Positions 1 through 8,433 of a DNA stretch of 39,038 bases are shown in pieces. The translations under genes were made by a program, and so were the position numbers. The stretch's first letter is position 1. Every line of letters begins with the position of its first letter. Origin of the DNA: Streptomyces werraensis (GTDB lineage: Bacteria > Actinomycetota > Actinomycetes > Streptomycetales > Streptomycetaceae); contig BNBX01000005.1 in NCBI GenBank assembly GCA_014656175.1, positions 53,722-92,759 on the forward strand, in the 5' to 3' direction. Below the pieces are notes generated by a model, which had not been told where the DNA came from, searched no databases, and saw nothing but the letters and a program-made list of their open reading frames with translations.

Positions 1-7
1 GCCGTCC

Positions 8-30
8 GCCGCTCCGTGATCCGGAGCGGC
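8..30. other. Perfect 9-bp hairpin upstream of the peptide transporter
   Basis: GCCGCTCCG (8-16) and CGGAGCGGC (22-30) pair perfectly around the loop TGATC. A competing longer-range pairing joins CCGTCCGCC (2-10) to GGCGGACGG (46-54). It could end a gene lying to the left of the window or be a leader structure for the transporter. No T-rich tail follows. The rest of 31-133 shows no clear promoter, only the ribosome site at about 123-127. Confidence 0.4.
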
Positions 31-133
31 ACCCCCCAGGCGTGGGGCGGACGGTACGGCCCGCCGGTGCCGGCCAACCCCCACCGGGCGCGTACCCGTC
101 TCGCGCGACGCGTCCCGACAGCAAGGAACGACC

Positions 134-1630
134 ATGGCGTCCAGCCTGACGAAGGACTCGGTCACCCCGGGCACCCCCGGTTCCGAGAAGACCTTCTTCG
201 GCCACCCCCGCGGACTGGCCACTCTCTTCATGACCGAGATGTGGGAGCGTTTCTCCTACTACGGCATGAGGGCTCTGCTCCCGCTGTACCTCGTCGCGCC
301 GGGCGGTCTCGGTCTGAGCGCGGGCACCGCCACCGCCATCTACTCGGTGTACCTGTCGCTGGTGTACCTGCTCGCCATGCCCGGCGGCTGGTTCGGCGAC
401 CGGGTCTGGGGCCCCCGCAAGACCGTCGCCGTCGCCGGCGGCGTCATCATGCTGGGCCACCTGACGCTGGCCCTGCCCTACTCGGGCACGTTCTACGGCG
501 GCCTCGGCCTCGTCGCGATCGGCTCCGGTCTGCTGAAGGCCAACATCTCCACGATGGTCGGCCAGCTCTACCAGGGCCCGGACGACCCGCGCCGGGACGG
601 CGGCTTCACCGTCTTCTACATGGGCATCAACCTTGGTGCCTTCGCCGCGCCGCTGATCATCGGCACCATCGGCGAGAGCGTCAACTGGCACCTGGGCTTC
701 GCGCTCGCCGCGCTGGGCATGGGTCTGGGCGTCACGCAGTTCCTGCTGGGCAGCCGCCACCTGGACCCGCGGTCCAGCGTCGTCCCGAAGCCGCTGTCGG
801 CCGAGGAGAAGGTCTCCACGCTGCGCAAGGCCGCGCTGTGGGCGGGCATCGCCGTCGTGGCGTACGCGATCGTCGGCTTCTCCGGCAACTACACCCTGAA
901 CTGGATCCTGGTCCCGCTGACCCTGCTCGGCGTGATCATCCCGGTGATGGTGCTGGCGCGCATCAAGCGCGACAAGGACCTCGACCGCACCGAGCAGTCG
1001 AAGATGTCCGCGTACATCTGGTTCTTCGTCGCCGCGGCGATCTTCTGGATGATCTACGACCAGGGCGGCTCGACCCTGTCGATCTTCGCCGACTCGTCGG
1101 CCGAGAACAGCGTGCTCGGCTGGGACTTCCCGGTCTCCTGGTACCAGTCGGTCAACCCGGTGCTGATCATGGCGCTGGCCCCGGTCTTCGCCTGGATCTG
1201 GCTCGCGCTGAACCGGCGCGGCAAGGAGCCGAGCACGATCGTGAAGTTCGCGTCCGGTCTGATGCTGGTCGGCGTCTCGTTCTTCCTGTTCCTCGCCCCG
1301 CTGTCGATCGCCGAGGGCGGTCACAAGGCGGCCGCGCTGTGGCTGGTGGCGATCTACTTCATCCAGACCGTCGGCGAGCTGCTGCTCTCCCCGGTCGGCC
1401 TGTCGGTCACCACGAAGATGGCGCCCGCGAAGTACGCCTCGCAGATGATGGGCGTCTGGTTCCTCGCCGTCACCGCCGGCGACGCCACGACGGGCCTGCT
1501 GTCCATCGCGGGCGTCGACCTCAACAAGACGGGCATCGTGGCCCTCGAGGCGGCCCTCGCGGTCGTGGCGGGCTTCGCGATCTGGATGTACCGCAACAAG
1601 GTGAAGTCCCTGATGGGAGATGTCCGCTGA
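134..1630 (+). CDS. POT/PTR2-family proton-dependent di/tripeptide transporter
   Basis: An integral membrane protein of 498 aa, a typical length for bacterial POT (PTR2, MFS superfamily) transporters, which import di- and tripeptides with protons. The N-terminal ExxER motif (TEMWERFSYYG, about residues 34-44) needed for proton coupling is intact. The family signature FYMGINLGAFAAPLI lies near residue 160. Many hydrophobic segments alternate with short polar loops, consistent with 12-14 membrane helices. The ATG is preceded by AAGGA with a 6-nt gap. It stands alone: a strong terminator follows and the next gene is convergent. The exact substrate (dipeptide, tripeptide or another solute) cannot be read from sequence. 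Confidence 0.93.
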   Translation: MASSLTKDSVTPGTPGSEKTFFGHPRGLATLFMTEMWERFSYYGMRALLPLYLVAPGGLGLSAGTATAIYSVYLSLVYLLAMPGGWFGDRVWGPRKTVAVAGGVIMLGHLTLALPYSGTFYGGLGLVAIGSGLLKANISTMVGQLYQGPDDPRRDGGFTVFYMGINLGAFAAPLIIGTIGESVNWHLGFALAALGMGLGVTQFLLGSRHLDPRSSVVPKPLSAEEKVSTLRKAALWAGIAVVAYAIVGFSGNYTLNWILVPLTLLGVIIPVMVLARIKRDKDLDRTEQSKMSAYIWFFVAAAIFWMIYDQGGSTLSIFADSSAENSVLGWDFPVSWYQSVNPVLIMALAPVFAWIWLALNRRGKEPSTIVKFASGLMLVGVSFFLFLAPLSIAEGGHKAAALWLVAIYFIQTVGELLLSPVGLSVTTKMAPAKYASQMMGVWFLAVTAGDATTGLLSIAGVDLNKTGIVALEAALAVVAGFAIWMYRNKVKSLMGDVR

Positions 1631-1660
1631 CGCGGACGCCACGCATCCCGCACCCCTGAA

Positions 1661-1697
1661 CGAAGGGCCCCCGGCCGATCCGGCCGGGGGCCCTTCG
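1661..1697 (+). terminator. Terminator of the peptide transporter
   Basis: A perfect 17-bp stem (1661-1677 with 1681-1697) closed by the 3-nt loop ATC begins 30 bp after the stop codon. There is no U-tract, as is usual for Streptomyces terminators. Confidence 0.85.
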
Positions 1698-1716
1698 GGC
1701 GTGGGGGCGCGCTTCG

Positions 1717-1949
1717 GTGCGGGGCGGGGGGTCGCGCTGTTCAGCGCCCTGGGCTGGGCGACTTTCGTCGTGTGCGGGCCGTCCAGGGCTGGTCGCGCAG
1801 TTCCCCGCGCCCCTTGCGGGGTGCCGATGCGCGGGCGAGGTTGCGCGGGGCAGGGGGTCGCGCTGTTCAGCGCCGTTGGGCTGGGCGCCTTTCGTTGTGT
1901 GCCGGCCGTCCAGGGCTGGTCGCGCAGTTCCCCGCGCCCCTTGCAGGGG
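1717..1949. repeat. Tandem ~101-bp duplication carrying two copies of the dispersed 20-bp repeat
   Basis: Two units (about 1721-1821 and 1847-1948, offset 126-127 bp, roughly 90% identical by eye) each run from GTCGCGCTGTTCAGCGCC to the 20-mer GCGCAGTTCCCCGCGCCCCT (1795-1814 and 1922-1941), then TTGCGGGG or TTGCAGGGG. They lie in a stretch of about 540 bp (1631-2171) with no believable gene. Open frames here are by-products of the high G+C. Confidence 0.8.
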
Positions 1950-2102
1950 CGGGTCCTGGGGTCTGCTGGGGCGACCGGGGTGGCTGGAAGGGGCTCAGGT
2001 GGGGCCGGGGCGGCCCGGGGAGGGCGCGGGGCGGATGCGGGCGGGTCCGGGGGTCTTGCGGGCGCTCAGGCGCGTACAGCGGTTGTCCGCCGGAAACGGA
2101 GC

Positions 2103-2137
2103 GGCCTCCGAGGGAACCACTGCGGTTCCTGGAGGCC
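2103..2137 (-). terminator. Terminator of the anti-sigma factor gene
   Basis: GGCCTCC (2103-2109) pairs with GGAGGCC (2131-2137). An inner GGAACC (2113-2118) pairs with GGTTCC (2124-2129) around a 5-nt loop, with a small internal bulge. It lies 34 bp past the stop of the minus-strand gene at 2172. Confidence 0.7.
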
Positions 2138-2171
2138 GGTGCGTGCCGGGTGCCGGGAGGTGAGCCTGCGA

Positions 2172-2738
2172 CTACGCCGGGGTGCCGAGTTCCGCCCAGA
2201 CCGTCTTGCCCGCCACGTCGGGGGTGCGCTGCACGCCCCAGTCGAGGCAGAGGCGCTGGACGATGAACATGCCGTGGCCGCCGGGGCGTCCCGCGCGGTG
2301 GGGTGTGCGGGGGGACGGCTGGCCCGTGCCCCGGTCGGTGACCTCGAGGCGGATCACCTTGCGGTCGCTGGTGATGGTCAGCAGGTCCGGCCCTTCGGCG
2401 TGCAGACACGCGTTGGTGACCAGCTCGGACACGACGAGCAGGACGTCCTCGGCGGCGGCCCGCCGGTCCGCCGTCGCGGCCGGCAGCCAGCCCCAGTCGT
2501 ACAGCGCCTGCCGCGTGAAGTCCCGGGCGAGCGGCACGACCCCGCTCTGGTCCTCGAAGCTCAGCCGGCGCACCAGTGCGCCGGCGGGCGGCCCCGGAGG
2601 GGACGCCGGCTCGGCGGTCGGCGCGGCCACGCCGCCGTCCGGGACACCCGCGGCCGGTGCAGCGCCCCCGGACACCCCGGAAGCGCCGCTGGGCTCCGGA
2701 CCGCGGTCGCCCGGCGAATAGGGCCGGGTGGTGCTCAT
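2172..2738 (-). CDS. prsI: Anti-sigma factor, RsbW-like HATPase_c serine kinase (PrsI-like)
   Basis: A 188-aa cytoplasmic protein with a 55-residue Gly/Pro/Ala-rich N-terminal tail and a GHKL ATPase fold. The N box is ELVTNACLHA (105-114), the G1 box DRGTG (135-139) and the G2 box GGHGMFIV (153-160). By family, such proteins hold a SigB-type sigma factor inactive and phosphorylate an STAS antagonist. The antagonist gene lies just upstream and the sigma gene is divergent from it, matching the S. coelicolor prsI-arsI-sigI locus as I recall it. The ATG at 2738 follows GGTGAGGTG. It is 242 bp from arsI with a hairpin between them, so it may have its own promoter. The long tail is longer than in typical RsbW. 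Confidence 0.85.
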   Translation of the reverse strand: MSTTRPYSPGDRGPEPSGASGVSGGAAPAAGVPDGGVAAPTAEPASPPGPPAGALVRRLSFEDQSGVVPLARDFTRQALYDWGWLPAATADRRAAAEDVLLVVSELVTNACLHAEGPDLLTITSDRKVIRLEVTDRGTGQPSPRTPHRAGRPGGHGMFIVQRLCLDWGVQRTPDVAGKTVWAELGTPA

Positions 2739-2926
2739 CAGCGCTTCACCTCACCGTGTCACCAGTTCACAATGCGAAATCTTCCGTACGCGGCCGGTCA
2801 CGCGCGGACGGCCCGAAGGGTTCTCGGCGTCCCCCCGACCACCGCGTCCGGGACGTACAGGAAGTCTCCTGCCCGACCCGTCCGACGGAACACCCCCGTA
2901 TTCGCACGAAAAGACGCGCCGGGAAC

Positions 2927-2945
2927 CCCCCGCCGTCGGCGGGGG
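2927..2945 (-). terminator. Hairpin between arsI and prsI
   Basis: CCCCCGCC (2927-2934), loop GTC, GGCGGGGG (2938-2945): a perfect 8-bp stem 36 bp after the arsI stop. It may end or attenuate arsI transcription before prsI. Confidence 0.55.
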
Positions 2946-2980
2946 CGGCACGAGCGCCCCGCCGGGCCTGCCCGCCCGCA

Positions 2981-3358
2981 TCACGCCGAATCGTCGGCCA
3001 GGGCCGCCTCGAGCGTGTCGTGGACGGCGAACACCGCGTCCGCCCCCGTGATCTCGAACACGCGCGCGACGACGGGCTGCATGCCCACGAGGGCCACCCC
3101 GCCGCCACCCGCCTCGGCCTTCAGCCGGGCGCCCAGCAGCACGTTCAGCCCCGTGGAGTCACAGAACTCCAGCCGGGAGCAGTCGATGACAAGCCGCTTG
3201 AAACCCTTGGCGAGACAGTCCTCCAGTGGCTCCCGCAACAGATCGGCGGTGTGGTGGTCCAACTCACCCGCCGGGGTCACGACGGCACTGGGGCCCTCTT
3301 CTCGCACCTCGACCAGAAGCCGGCCCGACTGTGCGCTGCCGACCGTCCCGCGGTCCAT
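2981..3358 (-). CDS. arsI: STAS-domain anti-anti-sigma factor (ArsI-like)
   Basis: A 125-aa single STAS domain of the SpoIIAA/RsbV class. The phosphorylation loop CDSTGLN is present with Ser68 as the expected phospho-acceptor. In this family the unphosphorylated form binds the HATPase anti-sigma factor and frees the sigma factor; phosphorylation by the anti-sigma kinase reverses this. It is transcribed toward prsI and divergently from sigI. The ATG at 3358 has a purine-rich GGGAGAGAGAG site upstream. Assignment to the SigI system rests on gene context. Confidence 0.88.
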   Translation of the reverse strand: MDRGTVGSAQSGRLLVEVREEGPSAVVTPAGELDHHTADLLREPLEDCLAKGFKRLVIDCSRLEFCDSTGLNVLLGARLKAEAGGGGVALVGMQPVVARVFEITGADAVFAVHDTLEAALADDSA

Positions 3359-3518
3359 GCCGTCTCTCTCTCCCGAGGTCGTGGCTGTTCCTGACGCTCT
3401 CGAACATTACGCCTTCCGGCCACGCATCGACACTCTAACAATCACGCACAAACGGACATAACCGAACAGAACGCACTTGCGGCATGCTCCGAGCAGCCGA
3501 TAGGGCTAGTAAAGACCC

Positions 3519-3545
3519 GTACCCGACACGGCCGGCTTTGGAGGC
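3519..3545 (-). promoter_or_regulatory. Candidate SigB-type promoter for arsI
   Basis: On the minus strand GCCTCC (3545-3540) and GGGTAC (3524-3519) are 15 bp apart, resembling the Streptomyces SigB/SigH-family pattern GNNTNN-N14-16-GGGTAC. The predicted leader of arsI would be about 150 nt. It would suit feedback by SigI on its own regulators, but this is a match by eye. Confidence 0.3.
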
Positions 3546-3608
3546 GCCGCACACCGCAGTGCACGTATCGGCTTCGGCAGCCATATGCCGAGAACGATGG
3601 AGGACATC

Positions 3609-4526
3609 ATGTCACCCCGGCTCGACGCATCGCCTACCCGAGAAGCGACGTCGACACCCCCTCCGGAACATCTGGATCCCATCATCGAGCAGGACGGCCT
3701 GGGAGTCGTCCAGGACGGCCCACTCGCCGGGCTCCCGGAGATCCCCCCGTACGACGAGGTGGGCCCGGTCGACGCCCGGGCCCTGTCCAAGACCCTGTTC
3801 GAGCGCCTGGAGTCGCTCGACGAAGGCAGTCACGAGTACTCGTACGTACGCACCACGCTCGTCGAACTGAACCTCGCCCTGGTCAAGTTCGCCGCCTCCC
3901 GGTTCCGCTCCCGCAGCGAGCCCATGGAGGACATCATCCAGGTCGGCACCATCGGCCTGATCAAGGCGATCGACCGCTTCGAGCACACGCGGGGTGTGGA
4001 GTTCCCCACCTTCGCGATGCCGACCATCATCGGCGAGATCAAGCGCTTCTTCCGCGACACCTCGTGGTCCGTGCGCGTACCGCGCCGCCTGCAGGAGCTG
4101 CGGCTGGACCTGGCCAAGGCCGGTGACGAACTGGCCCAGCAGCTCGACCGCGCGCCGACGGTGGCCGAGCTGGCGGACCGGCTGGGCATCACCACCGACG
4201 AGGTCGTCGAGGGCATGGCCGCGTCGAACGCGTACACCGCCTCCTCCCTGGACGCCCAGCCCGAGGAGGACGACGCCGAGGGCGCGCTGGCCGACCGGAT
4301 CGGTTACGAGGACCACGGGCTCGAAGGCATCGAGTACATCGAGTCGTTGAAGCCGCTGATCGCGGAACTGCCCGCGCGGGACCGGAAGATCCTGTCGCTG
4401 CGGTTCGTCGCCGGCATGACCCAGTCGGAGATCGGCGAGGAGCTCGGCATCTCCCAGATGCACGTCTCCCGTCTGCTGTCCCGGACGCTGGTGAAGCTGC
4501 GCAAGGGCCTCACGGTCGAGGAGTGA
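3609..4526 (+). CDS. sigI: Group-3 (SigB/SigF-family) RNA polymerase sigma factor, SigI-like
   Basis: A 305-aa alternative sigma factor. Region 2 contains DIIQVGTIGLIKAIDRF and the -10-binding segment FPTFAMPTIIGEIKRFFRD. Region 3 follows (VRVPRRLQELR). The region 4 helix-turn-helix is QSEIGEELGISQMHVSRLL near the C-terminus. The ATG at 3609 is chosen because GGAGG (3599-3603) lies 5 nt upstream; in-frame ATGs at 3585 and 3597 lack a site. The first ~70 residues are an acidic, proline-rich tail. Divergent neighbours encode an anti-sigma factor and its antagonist, so activity is likely set by partner switching. The name SigI, rather than another SigB paralogue, rests on synteny recalled from S. 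coelicolor. Confidence 0.88.
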   Translation: MSPRLDASPTREATSTPPPEHLDPIIEQDGLGVVQDGPLAGLPEIPPYDEVGPVDARALSKTLFERLESLDEGSHEYSYVRTTLVELNLALVKFAASRFRSRSEPMEDIIQVGTIGLIKAIDRFEHTRGVEFPTFAMPTIIGEIKRFFRDTSWSVRVPRRLQELRLDLAKAGDELAQQLDRAPTVAELADRLGITTDEVVEGMAASNAYTASSLDAQPEEDDAEGALADRIGYEDHGLEGIEYIESLKPLIAELPARDRKILSLRFVAGMTQSEIGEELGISQMHVSRLLSRTLVKLRKGLTVEE

Positions 4527-4555
4527 TCCCGGCCGCGTGACGTCCGTCCTCCGCA

Positions 4556-4582
4556 GGGCGGCCCGGAGGGTCCGGGCCGCCC
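4556..4582. terminator. Bidirectional terminator between sigI and hutI
   Basis: A perfect 12-bp stem, GGGCGGCCCGGA (4556-4567) with TCCGGGCCGCCC (4571-4582), and loop GGG. It sits 30 bp after the sigI stop and ends one base before the hutI stop codon (TCA on the plus strand, 4584-4586), so it can serve both convergent genes. Confidence 0.8.
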
Positions 4583-4583
4583 T

Positions 4584-5786
4584 TCAGGGGTTCGAGGGCG
4601 TTTCGGCGCCCTCCCGGACCACCCGTACGCCCCTGCGCCACACGTCCGTGACCAGCGGGACGCCCGGCCGGTAGGCCAGGTGCACGTGGCTGGGGGCGTC
4701 CAGCAGCACCAGGTCCGCGTACGCGCCCGGGACGAGCCGGCCCACGTCGGTGCGCCGCAGCGCCGCAGCGCCGCCCGCGGTGGCCGCCCAGACGGCCTCG
4801 CCGGGCGTCATCCCCATGTCCCGCACGGCGAGCGCGACGCAGAACGGCACCGACGAGGTGAACGACGAACCGGGGTTGCAGTCGGTGGACAGCGCCACGG
4901 TCGCCCCCGCGTCCAGCAGCCGCCGGGCGTCCGGCCAGGCCGCCCTGGTGGAGAACTCCGCGCCGGGCAGCAGCGTCGCGACGGTCGCGCTGTTCGCCAG
5001 CGCGTCCACGTCGGCGTCGGTGAGGTGGGTGCAGTGGTCGGCGCTGGCCGCGTCCAGCTCGACGGCCAGCTGCACACCGGGGCCGTACGAGAGCTGGTTG
5101 GCGTGGATACGCGGGTGCAGCCCCTTCGCCTTGCCGGCAGTGAGGATCGCGCGGGCCTGGTCGCCGTCGAAGGCGCCCTTCTCGCAGAACACGTCGATCC
5201 AACGGGCGTGCGGGGCGCAGGCGTTCAGCATCTCGCCGGTGACCAGGGCGACGTAGCCGGCCGGGTCGTCGGCGAACTCGGGGGCGACGATGTGCGCGCC
5301 GAGAAAGGTGACCTCGTCGGTGTGGCGGGCGGCCAGGCGCAGGGCGCGCGCCTCGTCCTCGACGGTCAGTCCGTAGCCGGACTTGGTCTCGAAGGTCGTG
5401 GTGCCCTGGCGGAGCGCCTCCGCGAGGTGGCGCGTGAGGTTGGCCTCCAGCTCCGCGTCGCCCGCGGCGCGCGTGGCGGCGACGGTGGTGCGGATGCCGC
5501 CCGCGCTGTACGGGCGTCCCGACATGCGGGCGTTGAACTCCTCGGTGCGGTCCCCCGCGAACACCAGGTGGGAGTGGGAGTCCACGAAGCCGGGCAGGAC
5601 CGCGCGGCCGTCCGCGTCGACCCGGTCGTCGGCGGCGGGTGCTTTGCCCGACTCGCCGGTCCACACGACGCGGTCGCCCTCGATGACGACGGCCGCGTCC
5701 CGGACCAGCCCGAGGGGGTCCGGGGCGCGGAGGGAGGGGTCGTTGGTGACCAGCGTGCCGATGTTGGTGATGACGGTGGCGCTCAT
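4584..5786 (-). CDS. hutI: Imidazolonepropionase
   Basis: A 400-aa cytoplasmic metal-dependent amidohydrolase that opens 4-imidazolone-5-propionate to N-formimino-L-glutamate, the third step of histidine breakdown. The metal-binding HxH is in [11 protein letters not shown] (His71, His73). Further conserved motifs are [27 protein letters not shown] and STDCNPGSS. The ATG at 5786 has GAGGA 5 nt upstream. It is the last gene of the hut operon, 32 bp after hutF. Length is usual for HutI. Confidence 0.95.
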   Translation of the reverse strand: MSATVITNIGTLVTNDPSLRAPDPLGLVRDAAVVIEGDRVVWTGESGKAPAADDRVDADGRAVLPGFVDSHSHLVFAGDRTEEFNARMSGRPYSAGGIRTTVAATRAAGDAELEANLTRHLAEALRQGTTTFETKSGYGLTVEDEARALRLAARHTDEVTFLGAHIVAPEFADDPAGYVALVTGEMLNACAPHARWIDVFCEKGAFDGDQARAILTAGKAKGLHPRIHANQLSYGPGVQLAVELDAASADHCTHLTDADVDALANSATVATLLPGAEFSTRAAWPDARRLLDAGATVALSTDCNPGSSFTSSVPFCVALAVRDMGMTPGEAVWAATAGGAAALRRTDVGRLVPGAYADLVLLDAPSHVHLAYRPGVPLVTDVWRRGVRVVREGAETPSNP

Positions 5787-5818
5787 GGTGTCCTCACGGG
5801 TCGCGTGCTCATGGGTCG

Positions 5819-7162
5819 TCAGGCGCGCAAGTCCTGGATCGCCTGCGCGAGGGCTCCGGGCACGTCGGGGACCAGTGTGTGCGCCCCGTCGCGCACCACG
5901 TGCCGGCCTGCCACGACCGTGTGCCGCACATCGGCGGCCGTCGCCGCGAATACGGCCGTCTCGGCGCCCAGCCGGGGCAGCGGCCCCGCCGTCCTGACCG
6001 AGTCCAGCGCCACGGAGGTGAGGTCGGCGCGCGCCCCGGCCTCGATGACGCCGGTGTCGTCCCAGCCGAGCGCCGCGTGCCCGTCGACGGTGGCCGCGCG
6101 CAGCAGGGCGGCGGCCGTCCAGTGACCGCGGGTGCGGGTGCGCAGCCGCTCGTTCAGCTCCATCGCGCGCGCCTCCTCGAAGAGGTCGACGACGGCGTGG
6201 CTGTCGGAGCCGAGGCTGAGTGGGGAGCCCTCGTTCTGGAGGGCCGCGGCGGGTCCGATGCCGTCGGCGAGGTCGCGTTCGGTGGTGGGGCACATGCAGG
6301 TGCCGGTGCCGCTGCCGCCGATCAGTGAGACGTCCTCGGCGGTGAGGTGGGTGTTGTGCACGCCGGTGGTGCGCGGCCCGAGCACGCCGTGCAGGGCGAG
6401 CAGCTGGGCCGGGGTGCAGCCGTGCGCCTCCCGGCAGGCGTCGTTCTCGGCGGTCTGCTCGGACAGGTGCACGTGCAGCGGGGCGCGGCGCTCCTCGGCC
6501 CAGCGCGCCACCGTCGACAGCTGCTCCGCGGGCACGGCCCGTACGGAGTGCACGGCCGCGCCGATCCGCGCGTGGTCCCGGTCCTTGAGAAGTGAGGAGC
6601 GTGCGGCCCAGGCCTCCGCGTCGCCGTCGGAGAAGCGCGACTGGTGCGCGGTGGGCGGCCGGCCGAAGCCGGAGGAGAGGTAGGCGGCGTCGAGGAGGGT
6701 GATCCGGATGCCGGCCTCGGCGGCGGCCGCGAGCAGCGCCTCCCCCATGGCGTTGGGGTCGGCGTAGGGCGCGCCGCCGGGCGCGTGGTGCACGTAGTGG
6801 AACTCGCCGACGGTGGTGATCCCGGCCAGCGCCATCTCGGCGTACACGGCGCGGGCGAGCGCGTGGTAGCTGTCCGGGGTGAGCCGCTCGGCGGTCGCGT
6901 ACATGACCTCGCGCCAGGTCCAGAAGGTGCCGGAGCCGACCTGGACGGTGGAGCGCAGGGCGCGGTGGAAGGCGTGGCTGTGGGCGTTGGCCAGCCCGGG
7001 GAGGGTCAGTCCGCGCAGGATCTCGGCGCCGGGCGGGGGCGCGGGGACGCCGGTGCGGACGGCTGCGATGCGTCCGTCCGTCATGTCGAGGGCGACGCCT
7101 GGCTCGACGTGCGTGCCGAGCCAGGCGTGTTCCAGCCAGTACGTCCGCGGGGTGGCGGTCAC
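5819..7162 (-). CDS. hutF: Formimidoylglutamate deiminase
   Basis: A 447-aa amidohydrolase-superfamily enzyme that converts N-formimino-L-glutamate to N-formyl-L-glutamate and ammonia. The metal site HSHAFHR is near residue 62, with later motifs [20 protein letters not shown] and LGSDSH, a pattern typical of HutF. The GTG start (7162-7160) overlaps the TGA of the upstream M20 gene by 4 nt, indicating translational coupling. HutF implies the two-step deiminase/deformylase branch rather than the HutG formiminoglutamase branch. Confidence 0.93.
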   Translation of the reverse strand: MTATPRTYWLEHAWLGTHVEPGVALDMTDGRIAAVRTGVPAPPPGAEILRGLTLPGLANAHSHAFHRALRSTVQVGSGTFWTWREVMYATAERLTPDSYHALARAVYAEMALAGITTVGEFHYVHHAPGGAPYADPNAMGEALLAAAAEAGIRITLLDAAYLSSGFGRPPTAHQSRFSDGDAEAWAARSSLLKDRDHARIGAAVHSVRAVPAEQLSTVARWAEERRAPLHVHLSEQTAENDACREAHGCTPAQLLALHGVLGPRTTGVHNTHLTAEDVSLIGGSGTGTCMCPTTERDLADGIGPAAALQNEGSPLSLGSDSHAVVDLFEEARAMELNERLRTRTRGHWTAAALLRAATVDGHAALGWDDTGVIEAGARADLTSVALDSVRTAGPLPRLGAETAVFAATAADVRHTVVAGRHVVRDGAHTLVPDVPGALAQAIQDLRA

Positions 7163-8433
7163 GGGGAGGCCAGTCCTTCCAGTACGTCGGCGAGGGCGAG
7201 GACCCCGGCCACGCAGTCGTCCTCGGCGGCGAATTCGGCCGGGGAGTGCGAGACGCCGGTGGGGTTCCGTACGAACAGCATGGCGGTCGGGACGCGTCCG
7301 GCGAGGATTCCCGCATCGTGTCCCGCGCCGGTGCCGAGGACGGGCACCTTCAGGCCGGCGTCCTTGCCGAGGATGCGTGCGAGCCGGTCGCGCAGGGCGT
7401 GGTCGAACTCGACGACGGGGGTGAAGGACTCGCGCTCCACGTCCAGCTGGACGCCGTGGGCGGCGGCGTACGCGCGGGCGGCCCGCTCCACCCCGCCGAC
7501 CACCGCGTCCAGGCGCTCCTGGTCACAGGCCCGGGAGTCGAGCCAGCCGCGCACCAGGGAGGGCACGGCGTTGACGCCGTTCGGCTCGACGGCCATCTTG
7601 CCGAACGTGGCGACCCCGCCCGCCTGTTCGGCCTCCCGGCGGGCGGCGAGGACGGTCTCGGCGTACGGCAGCATCGGGTCGTGCCGGTCGGCGAGCCGGG
7701 TGGTGCCGGCGTGGTTGGCCTCGCCCCGGAAGTCGAACCGCCAGCGGCCGTGCGGCCAGATCGCGGACGCGACGCCGACCCGGTCGCCGGTCAGGTCCAG
7801 TGCCCGGCCCTGCTCGACGTGCAGCTCGACGAACGCGCCGATGCGGCCGAGGCGTACGGGGTCGGGGCCGAGGGCGTCCGGGTCGTGCCCGGCGGTCTCC
7901 ATGGCCTGCGGGAGGGTGATGCCGTCGGCGTCGGTGAGGCGGTGGGCCTGGTCGACGGTGAGCGCGCCCGCGGTGAGCCGGGAGCCGACGCAGGCGAGCC
8001 CGAAGCGGGCGCCCTCCTCGTCGCCGAAGTTGACGACGCCGAGCGGCTTGGCCGGCCGGACGCCGCGGCGGCGCAGTTCGTCGAGGGCGGCGAAGGCAGA
8101 GACGACGCCGAGGGGGCCGTCGAAGGCGCCGCCGTCGGGCACGGAGTCCAGGTGCGACCCGGTGACCACGGCGTCCCCCTCGGCGGGGTCGCCGAGCCAG
8201 GCCCACTGGTTGCCGTTGCGGTCCACCTCGTAGGTGAGGCCGCGGCGGCGGGCCTGCTCGCGGAACCAGTCCCGGCAGTCGGCGTCGGCGCCGGTCCAGG
8301 CGAACCGGCGGTAGCCGCCGCTCGCGGAGTTCCGTCCGACGGGCAGCAGTTGCCGCCACATCTCGTGGAAGGAGTCCTGCTCGGGCGCGGGCCGGACGGA
8401 GCGCTCCGGGACGGCCGGGACGGGGCGGGTCAT
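7159..8433 (-). CDS. M20-family amidohydrolase (allantoate amidohydrolase/N-carbamoyl amino acid hydrolase type), likely acting in the hut pathway
   Basis: A 424-aa zinc peptidase-like hydrolase of the M20/AllC-HyuC group. Metal-ligand motifs include [22 protein letters not shown] and ELHVEQG, followed by the dimerisation-domain segment GEANHAGTT and a late GAGHDAG. The family is usually annotated as allantoate or N-carbamoyl-amino-acid amidohydrolase. Here it overlaps hutU (ATGA) and hutF (GTGA) by 4 nt each, so it is made together with hut enzymes. No HutG-type N-formylglutamate deformylase is in the operon. I infer it may remove the formyl group from N-formylglutamate. Allantoate use is the alternative, but no purine-degradation gene is nearby. 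Confidence 0.85.
   Translation of the reverse strand: MTRPVPAVPERSVRPAPEQDSFHEMWRQLLPVGRNSASGGYRRFAWTGADADCRDWFREQARRRGLTYEVDRNGNQWAWLGDPAEGDAVVTGSHLDSVPDGGAFDGPLGVVSAFAALDELRRRGVRPAKPLGVVNFGDEEGARFGLACVGSRLTAGALTVDQAHRLTDADGITLPQAMETAGHDPDALGPDPVRLGRIGAFVELHVEQGRALDLTGDRVGVASAIWPHGRWRFDFRGEANHAGTTRLADRHDPMLPYAETVLAARREAEQAGGVATFGKMAVEPNGVNAVPSLVRGWLDSRACDQERLDAVVGGVERAARAYAAAHGVQLDVERESFTPVVEFDHALRDRLARILGKDAGLKVPVLGTGAGHDAGILAGRVPTAMLFVRNPTGVSHSPAEFAAEDDCVAGVLALADVLEGLASP

Noticed and set aside
1698..2163. CRISPR-like array from the repeated units
   Set aside because: Only two long units with diverged interiors, no regular spacers and no cas genes.
1620..3461. 613-codon plus-strand open frame spanning the repeat and the anti-sigma genes
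   Set aside because: It runs through intergenic repeats and antisense to two clear genes, with no recognisable domain.
3477..3506. TTGCGG-N18-TAGGGC as a sigI housekeeping promoter
   Set aside because: Only the first three -35 bases match well and the -10 ends in C; too weak to annotate.
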